Below are positions 10,811 through 22,800 of a stretch of DNA of 64,000 bases, one piece after another (within the stretch, counting starts at the first letter, position 1; every line of letters starts with the position of its first letter). A program made the translations under genes and the position numbers. The notes under the pieces are model-generated. The model made no database searches, was not told the DNA's origin, and saw only the letters and a list, made by a program, of their open reading frames with translations. Source of the DNA: Prostheceraeus crozeri (lineage: Eukaryota > Platyhelminthes > Polycladida > Euryleptidae); contig CAJQUW010000469.1 of the NCBI GenBank assembly GCA_907163375.1, positions 1 to 64,000 of the forward strand. Reading direction: 5' to 3'.

Positions 10811-10999
10811 ATGGTGTAAATAGAATAATTAAATATTGAGTTGCATCCTCAGTTGAAAAAAGCCATTTCATCTAATGTCAGGAATCATCAACAGGCCTAG
10901 CTCACAGCTCTCAACATCGACACAACTCCCTATTTCAAGCTGGCAGCCGAGGCCGGACAAATGTGAGATTTGCAATCAGCAAGTTAGTGAAATCTCGAC
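10811..10999 (+). repeat. About 185-bp repeat shared with 16965-17160
   Basis: Begins near TAGAATAATTAAATATTGA, continues through CCTCAGTTGAAAAA and GAATCATCAACAGGCCTAG, and ends in GAGATTTGCAATCAGCAAG. The relative at 16965-17160 is on the opposite strand. The coding potential is broken in both. The family is not identified. Confidence 0.6.
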
Positions 11000-13680
11000 A
11001 GGTTGGAAATGAAAGAAGGGCTTTGAAACTAAACAGGCCATGGATGCGGAGTCCTATAAGCCTAGTTTTTTGAAGAATAAACTGTTAACCTACATCATAG
11101 ATCATTATAGGCTTACCTGAACCTATCTTTAGTGATCATTGCTGTATCAATTATCAATCATTTTCGATGAAAATTTATCAAATGTCGCTTTAGGTTGGAT
11201 GCATGCGACTCGGCTCCTCCCTGATGCGTGCTTCACACGGTTTTTCTCAAGCATCTACCAGGCACGAAAATCCCCATCCTTCTCCAAAAGATATTAGTAC
11301 ACTTTCGATTTTAATATGCGCTTTGGAGGAGAGATCACACACGATTAACGTGAGGGTAAGAAGTAATGTTCTCAAACAAACTATTATTTTTTTTGTCTCT
11401 GATGTGACCTTTGGTGCATAGGTGTGATCGAGGCTAGAAAGGCTTCTCTACTAAATCACTGAGTGAAAAAACTATTCAAAAAGTTTTTCACTATCACGGG
11501 TCATTCCCTCAACTATTACAAGCTTTGCATATACTGCTGTCTCTGTCCTTTTGTTTGACAGAGAAAGTTGACATCAAGACAGTGACAGCTATGCACGAGA
11601 ATAAATACTTTGTTTGTATTATATTTCGGGTCTAGTTATAGGCCTCCTACTCCAGCAAAAATGATAGGACTCCGGGACTCCAACTCCAACTCCGACTCCG
11701 CATCCCCGAAACAGGCACTTTGATCTCATCAAAAAAATGTTTATGCGATCAAAGCCCCAATTATCCGAGAAGTATGGTACATTCTTCTTAAAAAAAAGTA
11801 AAGTAAATTGTCCTCGTAGTGTCAATGAAACCTAGTCTATGAATTTGAATGCAGGACAATATGGATAACTTGACGGCTTCACGCATTGTGGGATATGCTC
11901 AGTGTAAATAGAATTTTACATTTTCTTCACTTTTTCATTTTGCCACTTGAGCATGAATTCAGTGGACATTCGAAACGGTGTGCTGGTTATTCAACTTTAC
12001 TTTCCTCAAAAATACATATTATTTTCAACTGGAGGATGTTTGCTACATACTTGGAATACGAACATTTCACTTAACAAGTTGTGTTCATCGTTGAGGATTA
12101 TTGGGCAATTTGTAAGGCGATTTGTCAGCAGTGCTTTAAAAGTGATATCTAAAAAATGCCCTCTAAAATTTCACTGACTTGCTACTTGCAAATCTCAAGT
12201 AGAATTATTTGTATGTAGCTATTCTGCGGTCTATTTTTCGTACAATATTCTTTGATGAAGCTTGTGAGGTGGAGAATGAAACTTGACTGACGTTTCATCG
12301 TAGGCGTGGACACATAGTATTTCCCCTTTGTCTATGTGTGTATTATGTCCATCTTCAGACCAAATTATGTGGATTGACATGACATCTTCAACATTAAATT
12401 CATTCATTTCACACTTCCTCACCAAAAATTCGCTTCTCGCTTAAAAATAGACAACGATAGGAAATTAACGGCGCCAGAGGAGTGGGGGTTGGTCAACTGT
12501 TGACAAACAGTGAATATCAAATTGTATGTAATCTTGGTGTCTGAACTTTAGAGACAGTTGGCGGATCATTCGAGTACTCAAGATCATCTGGAGCCTATTG
12601 CGCCGCTCCTTGCAAATATTTCATGAATTTTTAACTGGTAATTATTAGTTCTGATAAAATACAGATAGAAAGTACTTGTAGAACGAGAAGTCTCGTAAGT
12701 TTTATCGACTCTCATAACAGAAAAAATAGATACTGTCAGTTATTTGTGAAAAAGACAGCTAACTTTTGACAAAACCTGATTGGTTATCAAACTCATATTT
12801 CACGGTCTTCACGGCAGCCATTTTCGTTCTCAAAGGTGTGGGGATCATCTACATTAGCCCTTGCTTTGACTTCTTCCACAAGATCATCATTGATTACACA
12901 GGATATCATTTTCGGCAATTAATTAATGAACAGCAGTATATCTTCACAATGTTGTGAAATGAACTCTTCATGGCAAGCAAAACAAATGACTTTTCAAAGA
13001 TGTTCAAAAACAAAGCAGAAGAGTAGGGGTTATGACGATCAACAACTTTATTAACTGATTTTTTTAAAAAAAACCTGCTTCCTACGCCTTCCAGCGACAA
13101 ACCGCAACCGATGTGAAAGTCTATAAAAAGACGAATGTCAGCTGTTCGTCAAATGAGAGATGATTAAGATGTGAACTTTTGGGCAGAGGTATTGTAATCT
13201 TTATGAAAATGCTGTGTCCTGGGGTTCAGAAAAATATGTCACATTTTAAAACCATGTCATTTTGTTTCTTAGAAATTTCCAAGTAATGACATTCGACATT
13301 GGTTTGACATTCTGTATTTAGACATGGGTTTACCAACTTTCAGCGGCTTTCACCATTATGTACTTGTAAATAAGATATTTTCATTACAGGAGTAGGCATG
13401 CAAATGTCACAATTATTTCTTGATTTCTTTTTGTAACGATGTTTTGCAGATTGTTTACCAAATGCATTAACGATTTTAAAAGGCTTATCTTTTTTATATG
13501 TCTTTAATAATTAATTTATTGCACTTCTAACGCGTGTTCATAAGTCCACCTTGCATTCGAAGGACAAACGCTTTCTAATATCACTCACTTGTTAAATACC
13601 TTCACATCGGCTGCGACTTTCAGTGTGCGGCGACCGATAGAAAGCACAGGAGGACGAAGACCTTCAAGCATCTTTGAATA
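11000..13680. other. Mostly intergenic; one repeat segment
   Basis: 11494-11650 matches 52265-52417 (shared blocks include TTACAAGCTTTGCAT and ACATCAAGACAGTGACAGCT), so it is a dispersed repeat. 11655-11710 is a low-complexity run of ACTCC units. The remainder has only short frames (for example 11947-12177, 12766-12957) with no recognisable domain. Confidence 0.5.
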
Positions 13681-13689
13681 TCCGAACGA

Positions 13690-13935
13690 TGAAGATATCC
13701 GCACTCGCCTGACTCAGGAATCGAACTGAAGTCCGCGGTGGAGACGAGCTCGCACCTTCTTCACTAGGCCACGCCGACCGCACTCGCCTGACCCAGGAAT
13801 CGAACCGAAGTCTGCGGTGGAGACGAGCTTGCACCTTCTTCACTAGGCCACGCCGACCGCACTCGCCTGACATAGGAATCGAACCGAAGTCCGCGATGGA
13901 GACGAGTTCGCACCTTCTTCGCACCTTCTGTAAAA
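13690..13935 (-). mobile_element. Tandem tRNA-like SINE heads (three units)
   Basis: Three head-to-tail units of about 79 bp on the minus strand. Each contains box B GGTTCGATTCC, the GCGGACTTC block and, in two units, box A-like TGGCCTAGTGA. The third unit is truncated and its CACCTTCTTC motif is duplicated. The 5' sequence (TCAGCGTGGCC) recalls a tRNA-Leu head. An apparent reading frame across the array (13664-13999) is a by-product of the repeats. Confidence 0.75.
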
Positions 13936-16379
13936 TGTGTGTAGAAGTTTCAGGTATAGCCTCGCTCCTTGCAGAAGCTTGGTCTAAAACTCGAAGCACA
14001 AGTCCAGATTTGATAAAAATGAATGAATGAAATTGAGTAAACTAACTGTAAACTAAGAAGTGTGTGCTTACATGAAGGATGTAGGTTAAAATTAGTATTT
14101 GACAATAATTTGATCAAAATGCTCTCGTGAGAAGTAAGTGTATTTAGAAAACAATTTTGTGAAAAGGACTGAGTCAGTTATCGAGTGATAGCTGATTGTG
14201 GAGGAGCTTTTCACTTTGGTCTTGAGTTTGACAGACATCTCTCACCTTTCCTATGTATCGTGCTCCAAGAACATTTGAAGTCGTTAAATGCGAGGTTGTC
14301 GGTTAAGTGGGATGATGTCTTGAGACCAGACAGACAGAGGATATTCCAAAATGGCTGCTGATTTCTAACTCAGGACCAAAAGTTTCTCCACAATCAGCCA
14401 TCACCCGACATCTGACTGAATGCGGCAAGAAAAGTGAACTCCTTCAGAAGAAAGAAAAAGGGCCTCAGTTGACAATCATCGGACATCCTATCACATTCGA
14501 CCAACTACATCGGAGTTGAGAAGACTAGTGCTGGAACCGCTATTTCATTACAAATGATTACAGTTAAACATCTCGTAAAGAAACTTACATCTGATTTATC
14601 CTGCATTTAATAATCAAAAATCTTGGATTCGATAATTAATTAAATACTAATTGATTTCAGCAAAATAACAGCTTTTATCGCATTATTTATAAATCTAATC
14701 AGATTTAATAGACACGACCTATAAACTTCCTGACAAAATGTGAGGTCATAAGAAATAATAGCGTTAAAATTAAATACTCGCACTATATGCACTTCCAATC
14801 AGAATTCGAAATTGACTTAAGCTACATCAAAATATCAAATCGTTTATTTCTGAAAAAGAGAACTCGAGGATGAAATGATACATGATAATGGTTTTTACAA
14901 GGGAGATGAAATATATACACATGAAATAGTGTCGTGAAATGTAAAGATAATTGACAAGAGATGAGAATGAGATGATAATTGTGACACTTTGAATGAGAGG
15001 GCGTTTAAATTATAACCAGAGATGGCATTTGGATTAATAAAACCACAAGTCATAAACTGCATAAATGGACATATTAATGTGAAGGGCCTGGCATCATATC
15101 ATCAAACTTTTTTTAAAAAAATCATTAATGGCATCCCAAAACATGCTTCGCGCTTTCATGCTTAAACCTGATTATCAACGAGGTCTGGAACGAGATTTAA
15201 ATAAAGTGCCATAGCAATATAGTGTTTACTTTCGAATTGTGCCTACATTAGACAGCTCCTTCAGTCTGCAGCGTCAATCCTGCTTCCTTTTTCTCATGCG
15301 ATGTGCTAGACACTTTTTGATAGAAAATTTCTTAATTTGTATTTCAGTTAATTGTTGTCAATAAGGTGTACATGCACAAGGTTGTCAAAGTCATTCGCAT
15401 CATCTTTCTCTTATTTCTATTTGCATCTTTTCGGCATCAGTCAGTTGGAAAGGCTGCTAACATCTACTCTTTGTTAAGAATACCCTGTGTCATGTAGACC
15501 CAAGAGGCTGGAGTTCTGGAATAATTAATGATGTTGTGCAATGTTGTACAATGATGCTTGTGTATCGCTGGCTTTGACATTTCTGTGACATTGGCTTGAC
15601 AATGAGCTGCATGTCATTGTCTTAATTTGTAGCTGTAATTGTAATTATTGCATATTAATAAACAGAAGGAATTACGTGTTGTTGCCGACTTTTGACTTGC
15701 TGCATAATAGTGAAGAGAATTCATTCTAACTCCTTATTCGAGTGCTAGTAGTAAACAACCTCCTTATCCGTCATAACTCAAATCACGACCTTTAAGAGCA
15801 GTTCCTATGTAGTCTATTTCAAATAATTTCCTTGTTCCAAATTATGAAAGCCAATATCATAGTCAAAAGTGATTGAGGACAACATATTATTCACGAAGAG
15901 ACAGCACAGTCACGGTTTGAAGCAAGATCGCTTTGTTTTTTAAAGCATATTCGAATTACCATGCCTTGCTGATGAGCTGTTTCAAAACTAAATGAGTAAA
16001 AGCTCCCAAAGTAGCAAAGAAACATTAGACGCATTTTCTTATATCAAATGCTTCATTAGAAGGTCGATTATCCATTCATTTTATTTATTTATAAACATTC
16101 TTTTCGACTCTTCACAATTGTCAAAGCTGCAGCAAGAACTACGTACGCAATCTCATAATTACTGTGTGCATCGTAATTAACCATATGGTCAAATTAAACA
16201 ATGTCAATCAATCAAATACTTTGATCATTTGAAAATATGTTTTGAACAATTTCAAAAATAAGCCAACATCTTCTGATATCAGTAATATTAACTTACTTTT
16301 TATGTAATTGCTTTTTCAGCTCTAATACATTGCTGACAAACCGAACTCACTGATCTACACACACGTGAAATGGATGATT
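13936..16379. other. Intergenic, nothing recognised
   Basis: AT-rich. The longest frame is 62 codons (15992-16180) with no recognisable domain. No tRNA, long repeat or transposon end was noticed. Confidence 0.45.
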
Positions 16380-17345
16380 TTAGCGATCTGATCGATGTCT
16401 TCTGGTCTTCTGGCTAAACTTTATCCCTGAGGTATCAGAGAAAAAAGTCTAGGGAAGTCAGATCAGGAGATGGTCGTGGATAATCCACACCTCCCCGCTG
16501 CCCACGACCATGCCTGGAAAAGTTCGATCAAGGAAAGGTTGAACATCGCGATGGTAATGAGATGGAGCTACGCCTTGTTGAAAGTAAACATCTATCCCAT
16601 CGCACAGCTCAGGAATCATCGGCATAGCTTGCAGCATGTCAAGATAAGACTTGCCTGTAACGTTCATTAAAAAATATGTGCAATTAGTCCTCTCGAAGAC
16701 AGTCCTCACCAAACCGATACACTAGGTAGATTCACCCTTCGGTCATAATGAACGTGTGTATTTCGCTGGGACCAGTAAGTTGCATTTTGCCGATTAAAGC
16801 TGCCATTCAGCTTAAATATCACCTCATCAGACCAGATGATTCGATCGGAAAATCAGCTGTCTCCTCTAATTTAGCGAGATATCATTTTCAAAATTCCTCG
16901 CGTCGATCAGGGTCATTCTCACTGTTTGGATGAAGTAATGAGGGTTGAGATTTGCAATTAGCAAGTTAGTGAAGATTTCATTAGCTTGCTAATTGCAAAT
17001 CTCAACTTTACCCGGGCATGGCTGCGACTTTGAAAAGGGAGCTATGTCGATGTTCAGAGATGTGAACTAGGCCTGCTGATGATTCCCGATATTGGATAAA
17101 ATAGCAGCTATTCAGGTCTGTTCACATTTTTCAACTGAGGCTGCAAGTCAATATTTAATCATTCTATTTGTGTAGGATCTCCAGTCGTCCACCTTCGATA
17201 TCCGCTGAACACTTGATTTGCTGAATCCAGTCTCACGAAAACACTGTCTGATTGATTTTGTTGGAGAACGTGTGGAGTTTTCGATAACTATGGACGCAGA
17301 ATCAGGAGAAGTTGTCTTCGATGGTCTTCCTGTGTATTCCATCAT
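16380..17345 (-). pseudogene. Mariner/IS630-type transposase pseudogene
   Basis: On the minus strand the fragments appear in transposase order. 17345-17148 encodes an HTH region with [21 protein letters not shown]. About 16860-16710 resembles the strand with the first Asp (DEVIFKLNG...NRQNATYWSQRN, frames shifting). 16712-16458 contains SYLDMLQAMPMIPEL, VYFQQGVAPSHYHRDVQPFLDRTFP, where the second Asp of the usual QQDGAPAHY motif is lost. Beyond a frameshift, a SPDLTSLDFF stretch represents the third motif. A repeat (16965-17160) and a short palindrome (16935-16993) interrupt it. It is clearly dead. Confidence 0.75.
16935..17160 (-). repeat. Repeat and palindrome inserted in the mariner pseudogene
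   Basis: 16965-17160 is the second copy of the repeat at 10811-10999. Next to it, 16935-16993 is a palindrome: GTTGAGATTTGCAATTAGCA and its complement surround GTTAGTGAAGATTTCATTAG. Confidence 0.6.
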
Positions 17346-17399
17346 GACTCGAACCGTACCTTTCCCCTCGCATTTATCGCGGATACGTGATATGGTGAG

Positions 17400-18963
17400 T
17401 TAGTGGCTGTGAAATTCACTTGTCCATTTCTTCTGCACATGGACAAAGTTCTCCAACTTTCAGTTCTTTTTCACAATCCACTTCCTCTCATCGCTAGTTG
17501 ATCTGATGCGTGAAGTAGCCATGATGATAAGCAATGAATAAGACAATGAAATGACTTGGTTCGTATATTCGTTAATAAACTTCTTGGGAACGCCCAAGTT
17601 GCTACATGTAGCTACAGACGTCATTAAAATATAGAAATGCTCAAACACTAAATTTAGCCCAAAACATCTGTCGATTGATATTGCTTCCTGATGTTGGTAA
17701 GCCTATTCACTTTATCATGGGTTTCGCATGTATTTCAAGTTATGCACATTCATACATAATCATGAATAACAGTGGTCATAAGGTTGTAACCAGCATTCCA
17801 GAATTTTCCATCGATTCACTTCAGCTGGACAACCTGCTAAATGCGTCGACAATGTCAAAATATTTCATTTATTCCTATTTTTTTCAAAATCTCAAGATGC
17901 GTTTTAATGTGTAAAGCAAGCACTTGTAATGTTATTTGCAAGTTTACTAAATTGCGTGTTTTTATCATGCCACTTTTTCAAACACATCCAAGATTTCTGA
18001 TGGGATCTCAACTAAACGTATTTAAAAGTATAAACTGTGTTTGAAAAGACTCGCTAATAGATAACATGTTCAAAAACAAAGCTTTGCAGTCATGTTGATA
18101 ACATTCGAAAGCTTAGTGCTAACTAAATTCATCTTTGAAAACATTATACGAAGCAAGGTTTTGAAATCATGTTCAGAAACGTGACTTTAAAAGCAGTTTT
18201 AAAATATTGTTTGAATACGACTGCATTAAAAGTATTGTTGTTGTCTATCTGAGAACACCGCTATTCAACTGATATTAGAAACCTGATTTCATTAATTTTT
18301 TTCTTCATCTTTTGCATTTGTAAGGCTTATATTGAATGTCATTAAATAGAAATTTCTAAGAAAAACAAAACCGTGTTTTTGAAGTAAAGAAGCGTGCTTT
18401 AAACATGGCTTTAGGCTAATACACGACAGGCATTTTAAAATTATTCCAAATCTCTTAACGAAAACTTCACAAAATCATTAAGGAATTGGACGTACTTGAA
18501 TCTTTAGGCGGAATGTGACAGAAAACCTCTGAAGCTAAATCTTAGGGCTCAATTTACCGCGATGTCGGTAATAGACGTCGGTGAAAGTGTTACAATAATT
18601 TGATAGAGGACCGGTCTCCAATAGCCTCCGAGTCTCTGAGGCGTAGAGAACTCATCTTCGCAAAATGTCGATGACATCAGTTTGCGATGCCAGATGAATG
18701 CACTGAGAGGATTCAGGAACCGGACTTGTCGCGGAACCGGAGTTTTAAATCAAAAATCTCAGAATGATACGACCAATTCTCATACGATGATGAAAGTCAT
18801 CCCAGTAGCCATTTATAATAGAATATAATGCTTACTAATTTAATGGCCCGCATTCGTAGTAATATGCGACCACCGTCATTTATTCAGCTTGCTACATGAT
18901 TTGATGAATCCTGGAAAGACATTCCAATTCCAGTACCATAATTGATGGCATGTACTGATAAGC
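17400..18963. other. Intergenic, nothing recognised
   Basis: AT-rich with short frames only (17675-17914, 17841-18044) that overlap in different phases and show no domain. No repeat shared with the rest of the window was noticed. Confidence 0.45.
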
Positions 18964-18971
18964 CTCCTGTC

Positions 18972-19493
18972 CACAGAATTAGACAGGTCGTGTCTTCTCC
19001 TGTTTGACTAGAAAGGAAACATTGGAACATGCAACGTTACTGATATGGGACAATCTCCTGACTAAATACCATAGCAATCGAACAATAAGCAGCCAGTTCA
19101 GCATTCAACACGCCCAATTCTGCGAAGTTTCAGTGACTGCTATCAACCGGATCACACAGCAAAGAGACGCAGTCGATGTCAAGTTCTACAGAGAAGTTTG
19201 CGAACGTTTTTTCATGCGCCTGCTAACTTTTTTAACAATGATCGGAGGACCTAACATTATAGAGAAAACTTTTGCGCAATGATCTGAATTCTTTGAATAT
19301 GAAGGAATCGTGGTGATCGCATCATTTTGAAGAAATTCACAGCAATACGCAAGCGACGCACGACTATTTTTCCTATCTCTGCAAGGCATCAAAAAAAATG
19401 TTCTGTACACTCGGTAAGTTCCTGCATGTGTCATCGCTTTGAATCAGTTTACACTTCTAGCAAAGTGGCACGCTTAAACAAAGTAATTCTGTG
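18972..19493 (+). mobile_element. MITE family B copy 2, 522 bp
   Basis: Ends CACAGAATTA and TAATTCTGTG. The flanks CTCCTGTC (18964-18971) and CTCCTGCC (19494-19501) agree at 7 of 8 bases, an 8-bp target duplication that suggests a hAT-type element. The conserved frame at 19004-19282 corresponds to that of copy 1. Confidence 0.88.
19004..19282 (+). CDS. Short conserved frame in MITE B copy 2
   Basis: 92 codons; the last ~65 align with the frame at 10024-10221 (NRITQQR, VKFYREVCERFF, MIGGPNIIEKTF). No known domain. It may be the remnant of a transposase from the autonomous parent, or just an open stretch of a non-coding MITE. Confidence 0.3.
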   Translation: MTRKETLEHATLLIWDNLLTKYHSNRTISSQFSIQHAQFCEVSVTAINRITQQRDAVDVKFYREVCERFFMRLLTFLTMIGGPNIIEKTFAQ

Positions 19494-19725
19494 CTCCTGC
19501 CAAATAGATATGCAAGTGTTTGAAAAAACTATTACAGAGAATGTATGATTATCAAGTCATTTACTCCTCACATCCTAGCTTACACTGTAGATCGCAAACA
19601 ACGTTACCTAATTACGCTTGTGATAAAAAAATGCCATTTGGTGAATATAAATGCAATCGCTGCGCGAATTGATAAAGGATGGGCCTCCAACAGATGCCGG
19701 GTCAGTTAATCGCGAGCGCTTTCGA

Positions 19726-20243
19726 GGCCTCTAATAGATTGTTTAAGCGCATCATTTTGATGGAAGTGCAAACTGATTCAAAGCGATGGCACGAACAGGA
19801 ACTTACTAAGTGTACAAAAAGAATTTTTTAATACCTTGCAGAGATAGGAAAAATAGTCGTGTGCCGCTTACGGATTGCTGTGAATTCCTTCAAAATGCTC
19901 CGATCGCCACGATTCCTTCAGATTCGAAGAATTCAGATCATTGCGCAAAAGTTCTCTCGATAATGTTAGGCACTCCGTTCATTGTTTAAAAAGTTAGCAG
20001 GCGCACGGAAAAACGTTCACAGACTTCTCTGTAGAACTTGACATCGACTGTGTCTCTTTGCTGTGTGATCCGGTTGATAGCAGTCACTGAAACTTCGCAC
20101 AGAATTGGGCGTGTTGAATGCTGAACTGGCTGCTCATTGTTCGATTGCTATGGTATTTAGTCAGGAGATTGTCCCATATCAGTAACGTTCCAATGTTTCC
20201 TTTCTAAACAAACAGAAGAGCAGATGACTTGTCTAATTCTGTG
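19726..20243 (-). mobile_element. MITE family B copy 3, inverted
   Basis: Reverse-complement relative of copy 2 over about 510 bp, separated from it by about 230 bp. The right end is TAATTCTGTG; the left end is degraded (CTAATAGATTG). The pair 18972-19493 / 19726-20243 could fold into a long hairpin if transcribed through. Confidence 0.85.
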
Positions 20244-20248
20244 GCGTA

Positions 20249-20503
20249 CAGTTAGATGCAATAAATAAAACTTAAGACACAGACGGACAGAAAGATGGCA
20301 CAAACTAATATTGACAATCAAGACTACCAAGGCAGCAATAAACTATATACAAACTCTTGCAAAATCGTATACAAAATCGTGCACCACTCCTTTGTGTTAA
20401 TAAAGAGTTTGAATATAGTTTATTGTAGTCTTCATTGTCAATATTCTTTTGTGCTATCTGTCCGTCTGTCCGTGTCTTGAGTTCTATTCATTGCATCTAA
20501 CTG
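20249..20503. mobile_element. Fold-back element, 255 bp
   Basis: Arms 20249-20360 and about 20400-20503 are reverse complements with a few indels: CAGTTAGATGCAATAAATA at the left and the matching complement at the right, plus a GACGGACAG block that is duplicated in the right arm. The termini are CAGTTAGATG...CATCTAACTG. No ORF. It abuts MITE B copy 3. Confidence 0.8.
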
Positions 20504-20585
20504 TGTGCGCATTTCACTGTGATGTCACTTTTACTCGGCCGTATCGCATGATTAGAGGCCTCGGAAACGCTCGCGATGTCTGTAT

Positions 20586-21700
20586 GTTTTAATAAATGTA
20601 CGTCGGTGACTCTCTTCTTTCTGAAAACAATGTGTATCATTGACTAAAGTTCATGTCTTCTGAATTGAGCATAGTCAGCGATTGAACTAAATGAGTTTGC
20701 AATCCATTCAAAAGCCGGCATAATCATCCTGGAATTGACATGAACTTTTCAATATTAGAGAGCGGAGGAGGAAATGATGCTCCCAAATTGTCTTGGAATG
20801 GAAGAATGCACATTTCAGTAATGAAACCTGTAAAAGTATAATGCCATGCCATAAAGCAAATGTAATTACTGCTGCATTACGTCATGAAAATCTATGCATT
20901 CATTAGATCGTCATGCCTCATCCCCCTCATGTCCATATGAAGTTTGCTTATCTTTGCCGTTCAGTTTTGCAGATTCTTCCAATCGAGTGATCAATGGAGG
21001 TAATGAGTCAGTGATGGTTAGTGAGTGATTATCTTATGTTTCAAACTCCGACGTTGTCTATCGATTTACAAATTCTCCAGTTCAACAAGTTCTTCTTTCA
21101 TATTTATGAGTCTGTTCACCTCTGCTATGTTTATGCAAGGTGAATGCCGATGATCACATCTTATGTTTATGAGTCAAGAAGCATTTGATAGCATCTGATC
21201 GCGATAAAATGACAATTCATGCCATAAAAACAAAATTACGTGATATTTGCATTCTAAGTGTAATCAACAAATTCTTCTCTCAATTGATAATGATCGCATT
21301 CATAAAACATCAAGAAAGTCTGGGAAAAGACTCCACAGGGAAATGCAAAAATAATAACAACTGATATTATCGAATGCTTGTCTTTGTTGATCATAGTAAT
21401 GAAAAAGTGCCATGTTTTGTGATATAGACGATGAATATCTCGAAGTAATATAGAACGGTAATATAAAAGGGCAATATAGAACGGCAAAGAACAGGATCAT
21501 AGTCTTATTTAAATTCAAATTAGAAGCGGAAATTAGTGCTACCGTAGCATTGGGTCTATCATACATTCTAGAACTCTATAGATCATGGACATCTACATAG
21601 GTGTAATGCTATATCTAGATGTCTATCTTTAGATCCATTTCTGAACAACTGAAATTAACATAGACATTATAGAGGGACCACAATGATATCTGATAGTCCA
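20586..21700. other. Intergenic, nothing recognised
   Basis: AT-rich. Overlapping minus-strand frames at 21254-21566 have no recognisable domain and are rich in Phe/Leu/Ile as expected from AT-rich DNA. Confidence 0.45.
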
Positions 21701-21704
21701 TCTG

Positions 21705-21753
21705 CATAGAAATTAAAAATACAATAGAAAGTGTATGATTATCTACTTCTATG
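21705..21753. mobile_element. 49-bp miniature relative of MITE A
   Basis: Starts CATAGAAATTA and ends CTTCTATG. The flanks TCCATCTG and TCCATGTG agree at 7 of 8 bases. A second copy of nearly the same sequence lies at 23578-23624. The element appears to be MITE A reduced to its termini. Confidence 0.65.
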
Positions 21754-21997
21754 TCCATGTGAGATCGGCGGGCAAGATGTCGATGTGTAAATCTATTAGA
21801 TGACCATAGCGCGTTCGATAATAGTTATACAAATTGACTGCAGCGAACGGGAGGTAATTCATTTTTATGAGTTGAATGAATCATAATCTTTGATAATCTT
21901 CATGATCTTTGAAAAAAATCATAAGCTGCTGGTTATCTTTTATATTGTTCCGTCCCTGTAGCCAACAGATGATGGTCTAGAAAACAAAAGCATGGTG

Positions 21998-22039
21998 AAC
22001 GCTGAGCTTTCGCGAGACCACTCACATCGTCTGAGCGTT
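21998..22039 (-). ncRNA. Hammerhead-like motif, left arm of mini-Penelope
   Basis: On the minus strand: AACGCT (stem I), CAGACGA (CUGANGA with U to A), a stem II with loop TGGT, GAAA, then GCTC, where A-U and G-C form a minimal stem III ending at a C cleavage position, then AGCGTT (stem I partner, six pairs). The architecture matches the motifs at 1931 and 52152. Confidence 0.6.
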
Positions 22040-22059
22040 GTAAAATTAACAGTACATAT

Positions 22060-22536
22060 TTGAAATTATATTATATCAACGATAAATGCATTAAGAAAAT
22101 CACTAAAATTGTTAATAAGTACAACTTTCCGATACAAATTATCAATAAACCAGCTAAACATCTATATCAAAGTCTCGATTGCAAAAATAAGAGAAATAAA
22201 CATATAAATTGTACTATTTGCGAACATATGCCAGATGACTACATGTGTGAAGACAAATTTATTGTTTACTCTTTTGTCTCTAATTTCTGCAACAAGAAAT
22301 ACATTGGTCAAAATTTCAGACAATTCCAAGCTAGATATCGCGAACATGAATATAGTCTGAGAATGAATAATAACAATAGTGCCTTGTCTGATCATTCTAA
22401 GAATGATCACAATAATTCTTTGACAATCAACGATTTTCAGGTAGAGATATTGACACATTGTAATACGCCTGTTGAGACTAGAATCGCTGAGGCCCAAATG
22501 ATTGATATTCACCGACCTGATCTCAACATGAAATAA
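22060..22536 (+). CDS. Penelope-like GIY-YIG endonuclease
   Basis: 158 codons. The N-terminal part (to about residue 50) is the linker that follows RT in Penelope proteins. A zinc-type CTICEHMPDDYMCEDK segment precedes the nuclease. The signature reads FIVYSF ... KKYIGQ, then FQARYREHEYS, SALSDHSKNDH, the conserved Glu in RIAEAQMI and HRPDLN. All key positions except the Gly of GIY (replaced, as is usual in this family) are present. The frame is intact from linker to stop, which is notable because the RT is absent and the gene sits directly between inverted termini. The role in the parental element is target nicking in the nucleus. Confidence 0.88.
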   Translation: MKLYYINDKCIKKITKIVNKYNFPIQIINKPAKHLYQSLDCKNKRNKHINCTICEHMPDDYMCEDKFIVYSFVSNFCNKKYIGQNFRQFQARYREHEYSLRMNNNNSALSDHSKNDHNNSLTINDFQVEILTHCNTPVETRIAEAQMIDIHRPDLNMK

Positions 22537-22617
22537 TATGAAATAACCTGATCTCAATATGAAATAACCCGTTGGTAGTGAAGTGGTCCACTGTCATGAT
22601 TTTATTGGTTACTTTTA

Positions 22618-22660
22618 CAACTCTCAGACGATGCGAGTGGTCTCGCGAAAGCTCAGCGTT
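22618..22660 (+). ncRNA. Hammerhead-like motif, right arm of mini-Penelope
   Basis: Core CAGACGA, stem II GCGAG-tggt-CTCGC (five pairs), GAAA, GCTC, AGCGTT. The 5' strand of stem I (AACTCT) pairs less well than in the left arm. It is the inverted copy of the 21998-22039 motif. Confidence 0.55.
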
Positions 22661-22800
22661 CACCATGCTTTTGTTTTCTGGGCCATCATCTGTTGGCTAC
22701 AGGGACGTAACAATATAAAAGATAACCAGCAGCTTATGATTTTTTTCAAGGAAGATTTGCCAAAACGAGTTGGAACTCATAATAGTTATTTACACAACTA

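Larger units (their letters stand above)
21900..22755 (+). mobile_element. Mini-Penelope element with inverted termini
   Basis: About 140-bp inverted repeats (about 21900-22040 and 22615-22755; landmarks AAGCTGCTGGTTATC, GTAGCCAACAGATGATGG and AAAACAAAAGCATGGTGAA) enclose a single GIY-YIG frame. Each arm carries a hammerhead-like motif. Penelope elements often have terminal LTR-like copies in direct or inverted orientation; here the reverse transcriptase is missing altogether. Confidence 0.75.

Noticed and set aside
13690-13935. CRISPR-like array
   Set aside because: The repeats are contiguous 79-bp units without unique spacers, in an animal genome context.
13664-13999. 111-codon minus-strand frame
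   Set aside because: It is generated by the 79-bp tRNA-like tandem units and has no independent protein signature.
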